Shown one piece after another: positions 15,248 through 22,535 of a DNA stretch of 34,400 nucleotides. Source of the DNA: Rhodovibrio sp. (GTDB lineage: Bacteria; Pseudomonadota; Alphaproteobacteria; Kiloniellales; Rhodovibrionaceae). A model generated the notes under the pieces. It was not told the origin of the DNA. It did not search any database and saw nothing but the letters and a program-made list of their open reading frames with translations. The translations under genes were made by a program, and so were the position numbers. Location of the stretch: positions 1-34,400 of the forward strand of contig SKZV01000128.1 of assembly GCA_007127165.1 (NCBI GenBank). Reading direction: 5' to 3'. How positions within the stretch are numbered: position 1 is the stretch's first letter; each line of letters opens with the position of its first letter.

Positions 15248-16753
15248 TTAGCGGGTTTGGTCGGGCAGCTTGTCTTCCGCCGCCAGATTTCCAAACTTGG
15301 TCGTCGCTCCGTCAAAGGCAAGGCGAACCTTGCCGGTCGGGCCGTGACGCTGCTTGGCGACAATGGCCTCGGCGGTGCCGTAAACTCGCTCCATATCCGC
15401 CTGCCAGCGCTCGTGGCGGTCGTGGAACTTTTCATCGGCCTCGTCCTGGCGGCGAATCGGCTCCTCACGTTCCTTATAGTATTGTTCGCGGAATACGAAC
15501 TTCACAACGTCGGCATCCTGCTCGATCGTACCCGACTCGCGCAAGTCGGAGAGCTGCGGGCGCTTGTCCTCGCGCTGCTCCACCGCGCGCGAAAGCTGCG
15601 AGAGCGCCAGCACCGGGATGTTGAGTTCCTTCGCGATCACCTTCAGTCCCCGGGTGATCTCGGATATTTCCTGGACCCGGTTGTCCGCCGCCTTCCCGGC
15701 GGTGGGGCGCATGAGCTGAATATAGTCGATGATCAGCAGCCCCAGGTTCTGCCGCCGCTTCAACCGTCGCGCGCGGGTGCGGACCTGTCCAATGGAGGTC
15801 GCGGGCGTGTCGTCGATGTAGAAGGGCAGGGTGGACAACTCGTGGCTGGCCTGCACGATCGCATCGAAATCGTCGTGCGAGAGCTTGCCTCGACGGATAT
15901 TTTCGGAGCCGACGCCGCTCTGTTCGGAGAGGATACGGGTGGCAAGCTGCTCCGCCGACATTTCCAGCGAAAAAAACCCGACGACTCCGCCGTCCACTCC
16001 ATTCGATGCCGCGTAACGCCGGGCGGCGGAAAAGCCGATGTTGGTGGCCAGCGCGGTCTTACCCATGCCCGGACGCCCAGCGAGCACGACGAGGTCGCTG
16101 TTGTGCAGCCCGCCCATCAGTTCGTCGAGGTCGGTCAATCCGGTGGTGACGCCGGAGATCTGGCCTTCGCGCCGATGGGCCGCCTCCGCCTGCTCGATCG
16201 CGGTGGTGACGGCCACGCGGAACGATTTGAAATCGCCGTCACTCTGCCCGGTCTCGCCAAGCTGGTAGAGTTTCTGCTCCGCCGCCTCGATCTGCTCCGT
16301 CGCGGAGCCGTCGAGGTCGAAGTCGAAAGCTTCGTTCACCATGTCCTCGCCCAGCGCAATCAACTGCCGGCGCAGGTGCAGGTCGTGGATCGCCTTCGCG
16401 TAATGCTCGGCGTTGATGATGGTGACGAAGGCGCCTTCAAGGTCTGCCAGATACTGCGCGCCGCCGACGTCCTGTAACGCGCCGTCCGACTCGAACGCGT
16501 TTTTTAACGTGACTGAGTTGGCGATCTGGCCCCGGTCGATCAGCTTGCCGCAAGCCTCGAACAGCCGCGCATGGACCGGGTCCGCGAAGTGTTCCGCCTG
16601 GAGAAAGTCCGCGACTCGTTCGTAGGCCTGATTGTTCTTGAGGATAGCCGCCAGCAGCGCCTGTTCGGCCTCGTAGTTGACCGGCGGGTGACGGTGGGAC
16701 TCGTCTCCCTCCGCAAGGGGGAGCTTCGCGAGATTACTGTCTGTTGCTTCCAT
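15248..16753 (-). CDS. dnaB: Replicative DNA helicase DnaB
   Basis: The protein has 501 residues. The N-terminal domain (VNYEAEQALLAAILKNNQAY) mediates DnaG contact and hexamer formation. The RecA-like domain has Walker A GRPGMGKT (226-233), GFFSLEMSAEQLATR, Walker B LLIIDYIQLM, and PVLALSQLSRAVEQREDKRP, all standard for DnaB. REQYYKEREEP and the C-terminal KQRHGPTGKVRLAF are typical of the alphaproteobacterial protein. The start is ATG 16753 (MEATDSNLAK). A TAATAT (16767-16762 on the minus strand) lies only 9 bases upstream of the ATG. The upstream 170 bases carry a hairpin and a tandem repeat described separately. Confidence 0.96.
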   Translation of the reverse strand: MEATDSNLAKLPLAEGDESHRHPPVNYEAEQALLAAILKNNQAYERVADFLQAEHFADPVHARLFEACGKLIDRGQIANSVTLKNAFESDGALQDVGGAQYLADLEGAFVTIINAEHYAKAIHDLHLRRQLIALGEDMVNEAFDFDLDGSATEQIEAAEQKLYQLGETGQSDGDFKSFRVAVTTAIEQAEAAHRREGQISGVTTGLTDLDELMGGLHNSDLVVLAGRPGMGKTALATNIGFSAARRYAASNGVDGGVVGFFSLEMSAEQLATRILSEQSGVGSENIRRGKLSHDDFDAIVQASHELSTLPFYIDDTPATSIGQVRTRARRLKRRQNLGLLIIDYIQLMRPTAGKAADNRVQEISEITRGLKVIAKELNIPVLALSQLSRAVEQREDKRPQLSDLRESGTIEQDADVVKFVFREQYYKEREEPIRRQDEADEKFHDRHERWQADMERVYGTAEAIVAKQRHGPTGKVRLAFDGATTKFGNLAAEDKLPDQTR

Positions 16754-16774
16754 GACCGCGCATATTAACAGGCG

Positions 16775-16828
16775 CACACGGGGAACCCCACGCCGCGCCG
16801 TGTGTGAGTTACGGGGATAACGGGGATA
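16775..16828 (-). promoter_or_regulatory. Hairpin and tandem TTATCCCCG repeat upstream of dnaB
   Basis: On the minus strand, two adjacent TTATCCCCG-type 9-mers (plus-strand ACGGGGATA at 16811-16819 and 16820-16828) sit about 60-75 bases before the dnaB ATG. Between them and the gene, CACACGG (16775-16781) pairs with CCGTGTG (16798-16804). The 9-mer matches 7 of 9 positions of the DnaA box TTATCCACA. DnaA binding is only a hypothesis. Confidence 0.3.
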
Positions 16829-16921
16829 ACCCGGCCGCGGCAAGGCACGCACCACCGCCGCCGCCCGCGCAGCCTACACGAATGGGACCGGCCGGAAAGC
16901 TCTTGATTGCTTGGGGGAGTG

Positions 16922-18163
16922 CTATTCGGCGGCGGCGGCGGTTGTGGAGCCCGTCTTGGCCAACTGCTCACGCTCCCAATCGACGATATAATCGCGGGTT
17001 AGCGGGACCGCGTCCCTGCGCCGGGAAAGCTGAAGCTGAAAGACCATCTGGTCCGCCTGCCGGAACCACACCTCGCAGCCCGTCAGATAAAACTCCCACA
17101 TGCGGCAAAACCGCTCGTCGTAGAGCGCCTTGACCTTATCCCGGTTGCGGGCGAACCGCTCGCGCCAGTGCCATAGGGTCTTCGCATAGTGCAGGCGCAG
17201 GATTTCGATGTCGGTGACCCATAACCCCTCACGCTCCACCGCCGACAGCACCTCGGACAGCGCGGGCGCATAACCGCCGGGAAAGATGTACTTTCGCATC
17301 CATGCATTGGTCCCGGCGGGCGGCGACATGCGGCCGATCGAATGGAGGAGCCCGACGCCGTCGTCGCTGAGCAGATCGTGCATCTTCCGGAAGAAGGCGC
17401 GGTAGTGCCGCGTGCCGACGTGCTCGAACATGCCGACGGAGACGATGCGGTCGAAGCGGCCGTTCAGACCGCGGTAATCCTCCAACCGGAAGTCCACATG
17501 CTTCTCGAGCCCCGTTTGGCGCGCGCGCTGAGTGCTGACCTTCTGCTGTTCGGCCGACAGCGTGATTCCGGTGACATGGGCCCCCGAGTTCTGCGCCAGG
17601 TAAAGACCAAGGCCGCCCCAGCCGGAACCGATGTCCAGCACCCTCAAGTTCGGCTTGTCCAATAGCAGCTTCGCGGCAAGATGGCGCTTCTTGTTGGTTT
17701 GCGCTTCGTCCAGACTGTCTTCTGGGCTGATGAAGTACGCGCAGGAGTATTGCCGGTCTTCGTCAAGGAAAAAATCATAGAGTTCCTTGGAAAGGTCGTA
17801 GTGATGCGCCACATTGCGGCGCGCGCGGGAGACCGGGTTGTAGGTCCGAAGTGGTCTGGTGAGGCGGCTGTAGACGTCGATGAGGCCCCATAGCGGATGA
17901 TTTTCAAGTATGGCTGCGTTGCGCCCGCAGATGTCGAGGAAGTCGTAAAGCGTGCCCTCTTCGATCTCGAGCCTGCCGTCCATGTAGGCCTCGCCGATGG
18001 CGAGCTTCGGATTGGTCATGATCCGAAATTCCGTCGCGCGGTCGGCAATCCGCACCGTTACCTTCGGGTCGCCTTGGCCGAAGGTCTCCGTTTTTCTGTC
18101 GTGACCGATGACCGTCAGAGATCCCTCATGCACAACGCGGCGAAACAGGGTAGAGATCAGCAT
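16922..18163 (-). CDS. Cyclopropane-fatty-acyl-phospholipid synthase family protein
   Basis: The protein has 413 residues and is a SAM-dependent methyltransferase that should add a methylene group across double bonds of membrane lipids. An N-terminal lipid-binding domain (residues 1-115, FRIMTNPKLAIGEAYMDG) is followed by the catalytic domain: the conserved DRQYSCAYF with Cys141, the SAM motif VLDIGSGWGG (175-184), SVGMFEHVG with the active-site Glu, LLHSIGR with the His, and NAWMRKYIFPGGYAPALSE. All residues expected from E. coli Cfa are present. AAGGA 5 bases upstream supports ATG 18163; the open frame extends further upstream without family similarity. It lies between rplI and dnaB, separated from rplI by a strong terminator, so it has its own promoter. 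Confidence 0.94.
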   Translation of the reverse strand: MLISTLFRRVVHEGSLTVIGHDRKTETFGQGDPKVTVRIADRATEFRIMTNPKLAIGEAYMDGRLEIEEGTLYDFLDICGRNAAILENHPLWGLIDVYSRLTRPLRTYNPVSRARRNVAHHYDLSKELYDFFLDEDRQYSCAYFISPEDSLDEAQTNKKRHLAAKLLLDKPNLRVLDIGSGWGGLGLYLAQNSGAHVTGITLSAEQQKVSTQRARQTGLEKHVDFRLEDYRGLNGRFDRIVSVGMFEHVGTRHYRAFFRKMHDLLSDDGVGLLHSIGRMSPPAGTNAWMRKYIFPGGYAPALSEVLSAVEREGLWVTDIEILRLHYAKTLWHWRERFARNRDKVKALYDERFCRMWEFYLTGCEVWFRQADQMVFQLQLSRRRDAVPLTRDYIVDWEREQLAKTGSTTAAAAE

Positions 18164-18508
18164 GATTTTCCTTGCTCCCTTCTCCAACTGCGTCTCCTCG
18201 CCACGGCATGAAGGAGACCAGCTCTTGCGTTTGCTGCTCAGGGAAGAATAGCGAGGCGAAATGTTCAGTGTCCATAACACAGATCAAGTTTTTCTGAATG
18301 AGTTAGTCATATCGCCATGTTGGGCTGCGCGCTGTACGAAATGGGGCGCGGACCGACTAGCTTCATGGTTACAGGAATCGTTTTGGACGTTCCCTGAATA
18401 GAACGGCTTATAACTACTATGAGGAAGGGCAGCCCACCTGCGTGGTAGCATTCTCGGGTTTTCTACATGAGCACGACTCGCTCTCCCCCTATGCCTGTCC
18501 GGGCGCCG
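18164..18508. other. Intergenic region upstream of the Cfa gene
   Basis: I see no gene in this 345-base stretch. On the minus strand, a TGGACA (18274-18269) and TATTCT (18250-18245) pair with an 18-base spacer lies about 80 bases before the Cfa start and could be its promoter, but the match is modest. An open minus-strand frame through 18284-18673 overlaps rplI in a different frame and has no recognisable content. Confidence 0.35.
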
Positions 18509-18541
18509 CAAAAGAAACCGCCCGGCGCAAGGGCCGGGCGG
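18509..18541 (-). terminator. Intrinsic terminator of rpsF-rpsR-rplI
   Basis: On the minus strand a perfect 9-bp GC stem, CCGCCCGGC (18541-18533) with GCCGGGCGG (18526-18518), has a 6-base loop and is followed by TTTCTTTT (18517-18510). It lies 37 bases after the rplI stop. Confidence 0.9.
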
Positions 18542-18578
18542 GTAAGTCTTTCGAACGAAGATCTCTGGAGAGGGGCTG

Positions 18579-19178
18579 TTAGCCGCGCGCCTCGTCCTCT
18601 TGGCTCTCTTCGCCTTCTTCACTCTCGTAGCTTTCCACCTCGGAGAGCACCTCTTCGACCGCCTGCTCGGCAATCTCCTGCTGCTCTTCCGGGGTGACCG
18701 TGCGTTCCGCCGCTTCCTGAGCCTCGGCCTCGGCGGCGGAGCGAGCCACGTTGACCGTGATATTGGCCAAGACCTCCGGGTGCAGACGGATCTGCACGGG
18801 ATGCAGCCCGATGGTCTTGATCTGGCGGTTCAACTGGATCTGGCCGCGTTCGACGTGGATGCTTTCCTTGCCCAGCGCCTCGGTGATGTCGCGCGCGCTC
18901 ACTGAGCCGTAAAGCTGTCCACTCTCACCCGCCTGACGCACCATGACGATGGTGACGCCGTCGATCTTCCCGGCCGCCTGCTCCGACTCTTTCCGCCGTT
19001 CCAGGTTGCGCGCTTCGAGTTCCGCCCGCTTGGCGTCGAAATAGGCGCGGTTGTCCTTGCTGGCGCGAAGGGCTTTCTTCTGCGGCAGCAAGTAGTTGCG
19101 TGCAAAGCCCGGCTTGACGGAGACTTCGTCGCCCATCTGGCCCAGCTTCTCGATACGCTCCAACAGAATGACCTGCAT
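18579..19178 (-). CDS. rplI: 50S ribosomal protein L9
   Basis: The protein has 199 residues. The N-terminal rRNA-binding domain (MQVILLERIEKLGQMGDEVS, then VKPGFARNYLLPQKKALRA) is joined by the long connecting helix (EARNLERRKESEQAAGKI) to the C-terminal domain (GQLYGSVSARDITEAL, then IGLHPVQIRLHPEVLANITV). After about residue 150 there is an acidic tail, rich in Glu and Ser (EVESYESEEGEESQEDE), that makes it longer than the 149-residue E. coli protein; such tails are usual in alphaproteobacteria. It is the last gene of the ribosomal operon, 32 bases after rpsR and followed by a strong terminator. Confidence 0.98.
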   Translation of the reverse strand: MQVILLERIEKLGQMGDEVSVKPGFARNYLLPQKKALRASKDNRAYFDAKRAELEARNLERRKESEQAAGKIDGVTIVMVRQAGESGQLYGSVSARDITEALGKESIHVERGQIQLNRQIKTIGLHPVQIRLHPEVLANITVNVARSAAEAEAQEAAERTVTPEEQQEIAEQAVEEVLSEVESYESEEGEESQEDEARG

Positions 19179-19210
19179 GGTTTCGCTCTCCTTCCCTCGT
19201 TTCCCTGCGC

Positions 19211-19468
19211 CTACCTGATCACGTAGGGCAGCAGGCCGAGGTAGCGGGCGCGTTTGATCGCACGAGCCAGCTCGCGCTGCTTCTTGGCCGATACGGCGGT
19301 GATTCGGCTGGGGACGATCTTGCCGCGTTCACTGGTGAAGCGCGCCAGGAGCTTGATGTCCTTGTGATCGATCTTCGGCGCGTTGGGACCCGAGAAGGGG
19401 CAACTCTTGCGCCGGCGAAAGAAGGGACGGCGCACTGCGCCCCCGCGACTGACAATCTGCACTGCCAT
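19211..19468 (-). CDS. rpsR: 30S ribosomal protein S18
   Basis: The protein has 85 residues and a very basic N-terminus ([15 protein letters not shown]). The family core [20 protein letters not shown], then [20 protein letters not shown] and the terminal [13 protein letters not shown], is complete. S18 forms a heterodimer with S6 on the platform of the 30S subunit; the two genes are adjacent here, 24 bases apart. Many alphaproteobacteria carry a DUF2232 membrane protein gene between rpsR and rplI; none is present here, only 32 bases. Confidence 0.98.
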   Translation of the reverse strand: MAVQIVSRGGAVRRPFFRRRKSCPFSGPNAPKIDHKDIKLLARFTSERGKIVPSRITAVSAKKQRELARAIKRARYLGLLPYVIR

Positions 19469-19492
19469 GACTATTCTCTCCTGAACTGGCCG

Positions 19493-19936
19493 TTATTCAC
19501 GACGCCGCGGGCCGCCACGCGGACCACCGCCACGGCGGTCGCCGCCCCGGTCGCCGCCACGATCTCCGCCGCGATCGCCACCCCGGTCGCCGCCGCGTCC
19601 CGGCTCCTTGCGGTCCCTGCGTTCCATCATCGCGGAAGGACCTTCCTCAAGGGCTTCGACCCGTATCGTCAGGTAGCGGATCACGTCCTCGTTGAAGCGC
19701 ATGTTCCGCTCCAACTCGTGCACCGCTTCCGGGGGCGCGTCGAGGTTGAAGAGGACGTAGTGCCCCTTGCGGTTCTTCTTGATACGGTAGGTCAGGGTCT
19801 TCAGGCCCCAATGTTCGACCTTGGCGACCTGTCCGCCGTTTGCTTCCACGATGCCCTGGAACTGGGTCGCCAGTTCCTCGACATTGCTGGAAGAGATGTC
19901 TTGGCGTGCAATAAACACATTCTCATAGTAGGCCAT
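19493..19936 (-). CDS. rpsF: 30S ribosomal protein S6
   Basis: The protein has 147 residues. The S6 fold covers about residues 1-100 ([20 protein letters not shown], then [40 protein letters not shown]). From about residue 104 a disordered basic tail follows, containing five consecutive GGDR repeats (115-134) and ending [14 protein letters not shown]. The tail may contact RNA; this is inference. It is the first gene of rpsF-rpsR-rplI and is preceded by a leader of about 170 bases with a candidate S6:S18 binding structure. Confidence 0.98.
   Translation of the reverse strand: MAYYENVFIARQDISSSNVEELATQFQGIVEANGGQVAKVEHWGLKTLTYRIKKNRKGHYVLFNLDAPPEAVHELERNMRFNEDVIRYLTIRVEALEEGPSAMMERRDRKEPGRGGDRGGDRGGDRGGDRGGDRRGGGPRGGPRRRE
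19535..19594 (-). repeat. Five tandem 12-bp units encoding GGDR in rpsF
   Basis: Within the rpsF tail, five consecutive 12-base units each encode Gly-Gly-Asp-Arg (residues 115-134). The units vary at third codon positions, so protein selection rather than very recent duplication is suggested. Copy number may vary among relatives. Confidence 0.8.
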
Positions 19937-19964
19937 GCTTTTTCACTCCCCATGGCTGTTGATT

Positions 19965-20007
19965 GGGCCGTAGCTCCACGGGTTTGCACCGGGCAGCCGG
20001 GCGGCCC
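19965..20007 (-). promoter_or_regulatory. Candidate S6:S18 autoregulatory leader structure
   Basis: On the minus strand, GGGCCG (20007-20002) pairs with CGGCCC (19970-19965) as an outer stem. A 5' bulge CCCG, which contains a CCG, faces a 2-base 3' bulge. The inner hairpin is GCT-G-CCCGG with CCG-T-GGAGC around a TGCAAAC loop. A bulged CCG flanked by a stem and a hairpin is the published hallmark of the mRNA site bound by the S6:S18 complex, which represses its own operon. The element ends 28 bases before the rpsF ATG. Folding was done by eye only. Confidence 0.45.
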
Positions 20008-20055
20008 TAGCCGACCCCATATCTCCCGCTTCCCACATGCCGAACGGATCGGCAA

Positions 20056-20073
20056 AGCCGGGAAGGCCCGGCT
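20056..20073. other. Short GC hairpin in the rpsF leader
   Basis: AGCCGGG (20056-20062) and CCCGGCT (20067-20073) form a perfect 7-bp stem with a 4-base loop. Two direct GGATCGGC copies (20046-20053 and 20080-20087) flank it. No T-tract follows. It falls inside the predicted rpsF leader. Confidence 0.4.
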
Positions 20074-20111
20074 CGCTCGGGATCGGCGAGGAGTATTCGC
20101 GAGAAGCCGGG

Positions 20112-20139
20112 ACTATACACCGGCACACCCGCGACGCAA
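20112..20139 (-). promoter_or_regulatory. Likely rpsF promoter
   Basis: On the minus strand TTGCGT (20139-20134) and TATAGT (20117-20112) are separated by 16 bases. A start near 20105 would give a leader of about 170 bases holding the candidate S6:S18 site. Confidence 0.45.
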
Positions 20140-20171
20140 TAGCGGAGTCGCGCGATTTCGACCGCAAGCGC

Positions 20172-20199
20172 TTGACAGTGGGTGCGCAGGCGCTATCAC
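20172..20199 (+). promoter_or_regulatory. Likely fabD promoter
   Basis: A consensus -35, TTGACA (20172-20177), and TATCAC (20194-20199) are separated by 16 bases, about 95 bases before the fabD ATG. It lies back to back with the rpsF promoter, 32 bases between the two -35 boxes. Confidence 0.6.
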
Positions 20200-20293
20200 T
20201 GGCGGCCACCGTCCATCAGGGCGGAAACGGACTGCCGCCCGTGGGGGCGGAGACGGATCGAGCCACAGGTGATGGGCGAGGCGGGAGAAGTCG

Positions 20294-21244
20294 ATGGCGC
20301 GGGCATTCGTTTTTCCGGGACAGGGCGCGCAGGCCGTCGGCATGGGCCGCGATCTGGCCGAAGCCTTTCCCGTAGCGCGCGCGATCTTCGATCAGATCGA
20401 CGAGGCCCTGGGACAGCCGCTTTCCAAGCTGATGTTCGAGGGGCCGGAGGCGACGCTGACCCTAACGGAGAACGCGCAACCTGCGCTCATGGCCGCCAGC
20501 CTTGCCGCCACCCGCGTACTGGAAAGCGAAGGCGGTTTCACCCTCGCAGACAAGGGCGCGTTCGTGGCCGGGCACTCGCTGGGTGAATATTCCGCGCTGG
20601 CCGCCGCCGGGGCGCTCGACGTCGCCGACGCTGCGCGGCTGTTACGCCTTCGCGGACAGGCGATGCAGCAGGCCGTGCCGGTGGGCGCGGGGGCGATGGC
20701 GGCGCTGATGGGGCTTGAGTTGGAGGCCGTGCGCGAGGTAGCGGCGGAGGCTTCCGAGGCTGGCGTCTGCGATACGGCGAACGATAATGCGCCGGGACAG
20801 GTGGTGATCAGCGGCGACGTGGCCGCGGTGGAGCGCGCGGTGGAGCTGGCGAAGGCGCGCGGGGCCAAGCGGGCGGTGATGCTGTCCGTCTCCGCGCCGT
20901 TTCACTGCCGCCTGATGCAGCCCGCAGCGGAGGTCATGCAGGGGGCGCTGGCGGACACGAAGGTCTCCGCTCCGACCCTGCCGCTGGTGGCCAACGTGAC
21001 GGCTTCGCCGCTGAGCGATCCCGACGCGATTCGCCAGCGGCTGATAGAACAGGTTACGCAGACGGTGCGGTGGCGCGAGAGTGTGCAATACATGGCCGGG
21101 TCGGGCGTTACGACGCTGGTGGAACTCGGGCAAGGCAAGGTCCTCAGCGGTCTGGCGCGGCGGATCGACCGCGCGCTATCGGCGACTTCGGTCGGAACGT
21201 CAGCGGACATCGAATCGGCCGTCGCGACGTTGAGCGAAGCGTGA
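20294..21244 (+). CDS. fabD: Malonyl-CoA:ACP transacylase FabD
   Basis: The protein has 316 residues and transfers malonate from CoA to acyl carrier protein for fatty-acid synthesis. FVFPGQGAQAVGMGRDL is the N-terminal signature. Ser95 in VAGHSLGEYSAL is the nucleophile, and the His in SAPFHCRLMQPA is its partner. NDNAPGQVVISGD and ELGQGKVLSGLARRI are also conserved. GGGAG lies 6 bases before the ATG. It is the first gene of the fab cluster and has a good promoter upstream. Confidence 0.97.
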   Translation: MARAFVFPGQGAQAVGMGRDLAEAFPVARAIFDQIDEALGQPLSKLMFEGPEATLTLTENAQPALMAASLAATRVLESEGGFTLADKGAFVAGHSLGEYSALAAAGALDVADAARLLRLRGQAMQQAVPVGAGAMAALMGLELEAVREVAAEASEAGVCDTANDNAPGQVVISGDVAAVERAVELAKARGAKRAVMLSVSAPFHCRLMQPAAEVMQGALADTKVSAPTLPLVANVTASPLSDPDAIRQRLIEQVTQTVRWRESVQYMAGSGVTTLVELGQGKVLSGLARRIDRALSATSVGTSADIESAVATLSEA

Positions 21245-21310
21245 TACAGCCTGCGCGAGCCAGAAAAGACTCATGACCCCAAACAGACTTATGACAGGGG
21301 AGCGACTGCG

Positions 21311-22048
21311 ATGAGCGATCTCAACGGCAGGGTGGCGCTGGTAACGGGAGCGTCCGGCGGAATCGGCGGCGCGATCGCCCGCGACCTGCATGCACGGGGC
21401 GCCAAGGTGGGCCTCTCGGGAACGCGCCGCGACGCACTGGACGGACTGGCGGCGGAGATGGGCGAGGGCGTTGCGGTGCTGCCGTGCAACCTCTCCGATC
21501 CTGCTGCGGTGGCGAGCCTGGCAAAGGAGTGCGAGACGGCGCTCGGCGGGTTGGACATCCTGGTCAACAACGCCGGGCTGACCCACGATACGCTGGCCCT
21601 GCGGATGAAGGACGAGGATTGGGACACTGTGCTGGAGGTCAACCTCAGCGCGGCGTTCCGCCTATCGCGTTCGGCGCTGAAGGGCATGATGAAGCGGCGC
21701 TGGGGTCGTATCGTCAATATCAGCTCGGTGGTGGGCGTGGTCGGCAATCCGGGGCAGGCTAACTATGTCAGCGCCAAGGCGGGCCTGATCGGTCTCACGA
21801 AGGCGCTGGCGCAGGAAGTTGCCTCGCGCGGAATTACCGTGAATGCGGTTGCGCCGGGCTTTATCGAGACGGCGATGACCGACGCGCTCAACGAGGAGCA
21901 ACGCGCGCGTATCCTGCAGCGTGTGCCCGCCGACCGGCTGGGCAGACCGGAAGAGGTCGCCGCCAGCGTTGCCTTCCTGGCAGGCGAGCAAAGCGGCTAT
22001 ATCACCGGGCAAACCTTGCACGTCAACGGCGGAATGGCCATGATATAG
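21311..22048 (+). CDS. fabG: 3-oxoacyl-ACP reductase FabG
   Basis: The protein has 245 residues and reduces 3-oxoacyl-ACP with NADPH in each elongation round. The nucleotide motif is TGASGGIG (12-19); Asn111, Ser139, Tyr152 and Lys156 (NISSVVGVVG, QANYVSAKAG) form the catalytic tetrad at the spacing of E. coli FabG. The C-terminus ITGQTLHVNGGMAMI is diagnostic for FabG among SDRs. GGGGAG precedes the ATG by 8 bases. The 66-base gap after fabD contains two GACTYATGAC copies. Confidence 0.97.
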   Translation: MSDLNGRVALVTGASGGIGGAIARDLHARGAKVGLSGTRRDALDGLAAEMGEGVAVLPCNLSDPAAVASLAKECETALGGLDILVNNAGLTHDTLALRMKDEDWDTVLEVNLSAAFRLSRSALKGMMKRRWGRIVNISSVVGVVGNPGQANYVSAKAGLIGLTKALAQEVASRGITVNAVAPGFIETAMTDALNEEQRARILQRVPADRLGRPEEVAASVAFLAGEQSGYITGQTLHVNGGMAMI

Positions 22049-22186
22049 CACCATTTTTGCACGGACTCCCAAGCGCTTCCGCGCTAGCAACACGGGTGTA
22101 ACTGTGATAAGAGGCGGCGCCCTAGCGCAGGCAACGGATGGCGCAGAGGGTATGAGCGGGTACGAATGAAATTCCAGGAGGGGCCG

Positions 22187-22234
22187 ATGGCCCTGCCGAC
22201 AAAACCACCTACCGAAGGGTCAAGAAGGGCATGA
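22187..22234 (+). CDS. Possible 15-residue leader peptide coupled to acpP
   Basis: The ORF reads [15 protein letters not shown] and is preceded by AGGAGGGG, a strong ribosome-binding site 3-5 bases before its ATG. Its TGA overlaps the acpP ATG as ATGA (22231-22234), the classic coupling arrangement. The acpP ATG itself has only an AGAAGG at a cramped spacing of about 3 bases, so ribosomes may reach acpP through this ORF. A small GGGCC-GGCCC hairpin (22181-22193) spans its start codon. ORFs this short arise by chance, so translation is unproven. Confidence 0.35.
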   Translation: MALPTKPPTEGSRRA

Positions 22235-22473
22235 GCGACAACGATATCGCCGAGCGCGTGAAGAAGATCGTAGTGGAGCACCTGGGCGTCGACGAGGCCA
22301 AGGTCACTGAAACCGCCAGTTTCATTGACGACCTTGGGGCCGACAGCCTCGACACCGTCGAGTTGGTCATGGCGTTCGAAGAGGAGTTCGGGTGCGAGAT
22401 TCCCGACGATGCCGCGGAGAAAATCGTGACCGTCAAGGATGCGGTCAACTTCATCCAGGAGCACGCGGCTTGA
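22231..22473 (+). CDS. acpP: Acyl carrier protein
   Basis: The protein has 80 residues, acidic and helical. Ser39 in [15 protein letters not shown] is the site of 4'-phosphopantetheine attachment. [20 protein letters not shown] at the N-terminus and [18 protein letters not shown] at the C-terminus are standard. It carries growing acyl chains for FabD, FabG and FabF and donates them to lipid A and phospholipid synthesis. It is set off from fabG by 182 bases and from fabF by an intrinsic terminator, which fits its need for much higher expression than its neighbours. Confidence 0.98.
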   Translation: MSDNDIAERVKKIVVEHLGVDEAKVTETASFIDDLGADSLDTVELVMAFEEEFGCEIPDDAAEKIVTVKDAVNFIQEHAA

Positions 22474-22477
22474 GGCG

Positions 22478-22500
22478 CGGGGCGCAAGTCGCCCCGTTTC
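22478..22500 (+). terminator. Intrinsic terminator or attenuator between acpP and fabF
   Basis: CGGGGCG (22478-22484) and CGCCCCG (22490-22496) form a perfect 7-bp stem with loop CAAGT, followed by TTTC. It lies 4 bases after the acpP stop. The short T-run suggests partial readthrough into fabF. Confidence 0.65.
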
Positions 22501-22535
22501 CGCACGCCCTTAAACATACGGATCGTTGAGCCGTC

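Noticed and set aside
18284-18673. 129-codon minus-strand ORF between the Cfa gene and rplI
   Set aside because: It overlaps the rplI 3' end in another frame and runs through the rplI terminator hairpin, so it is not a gene.
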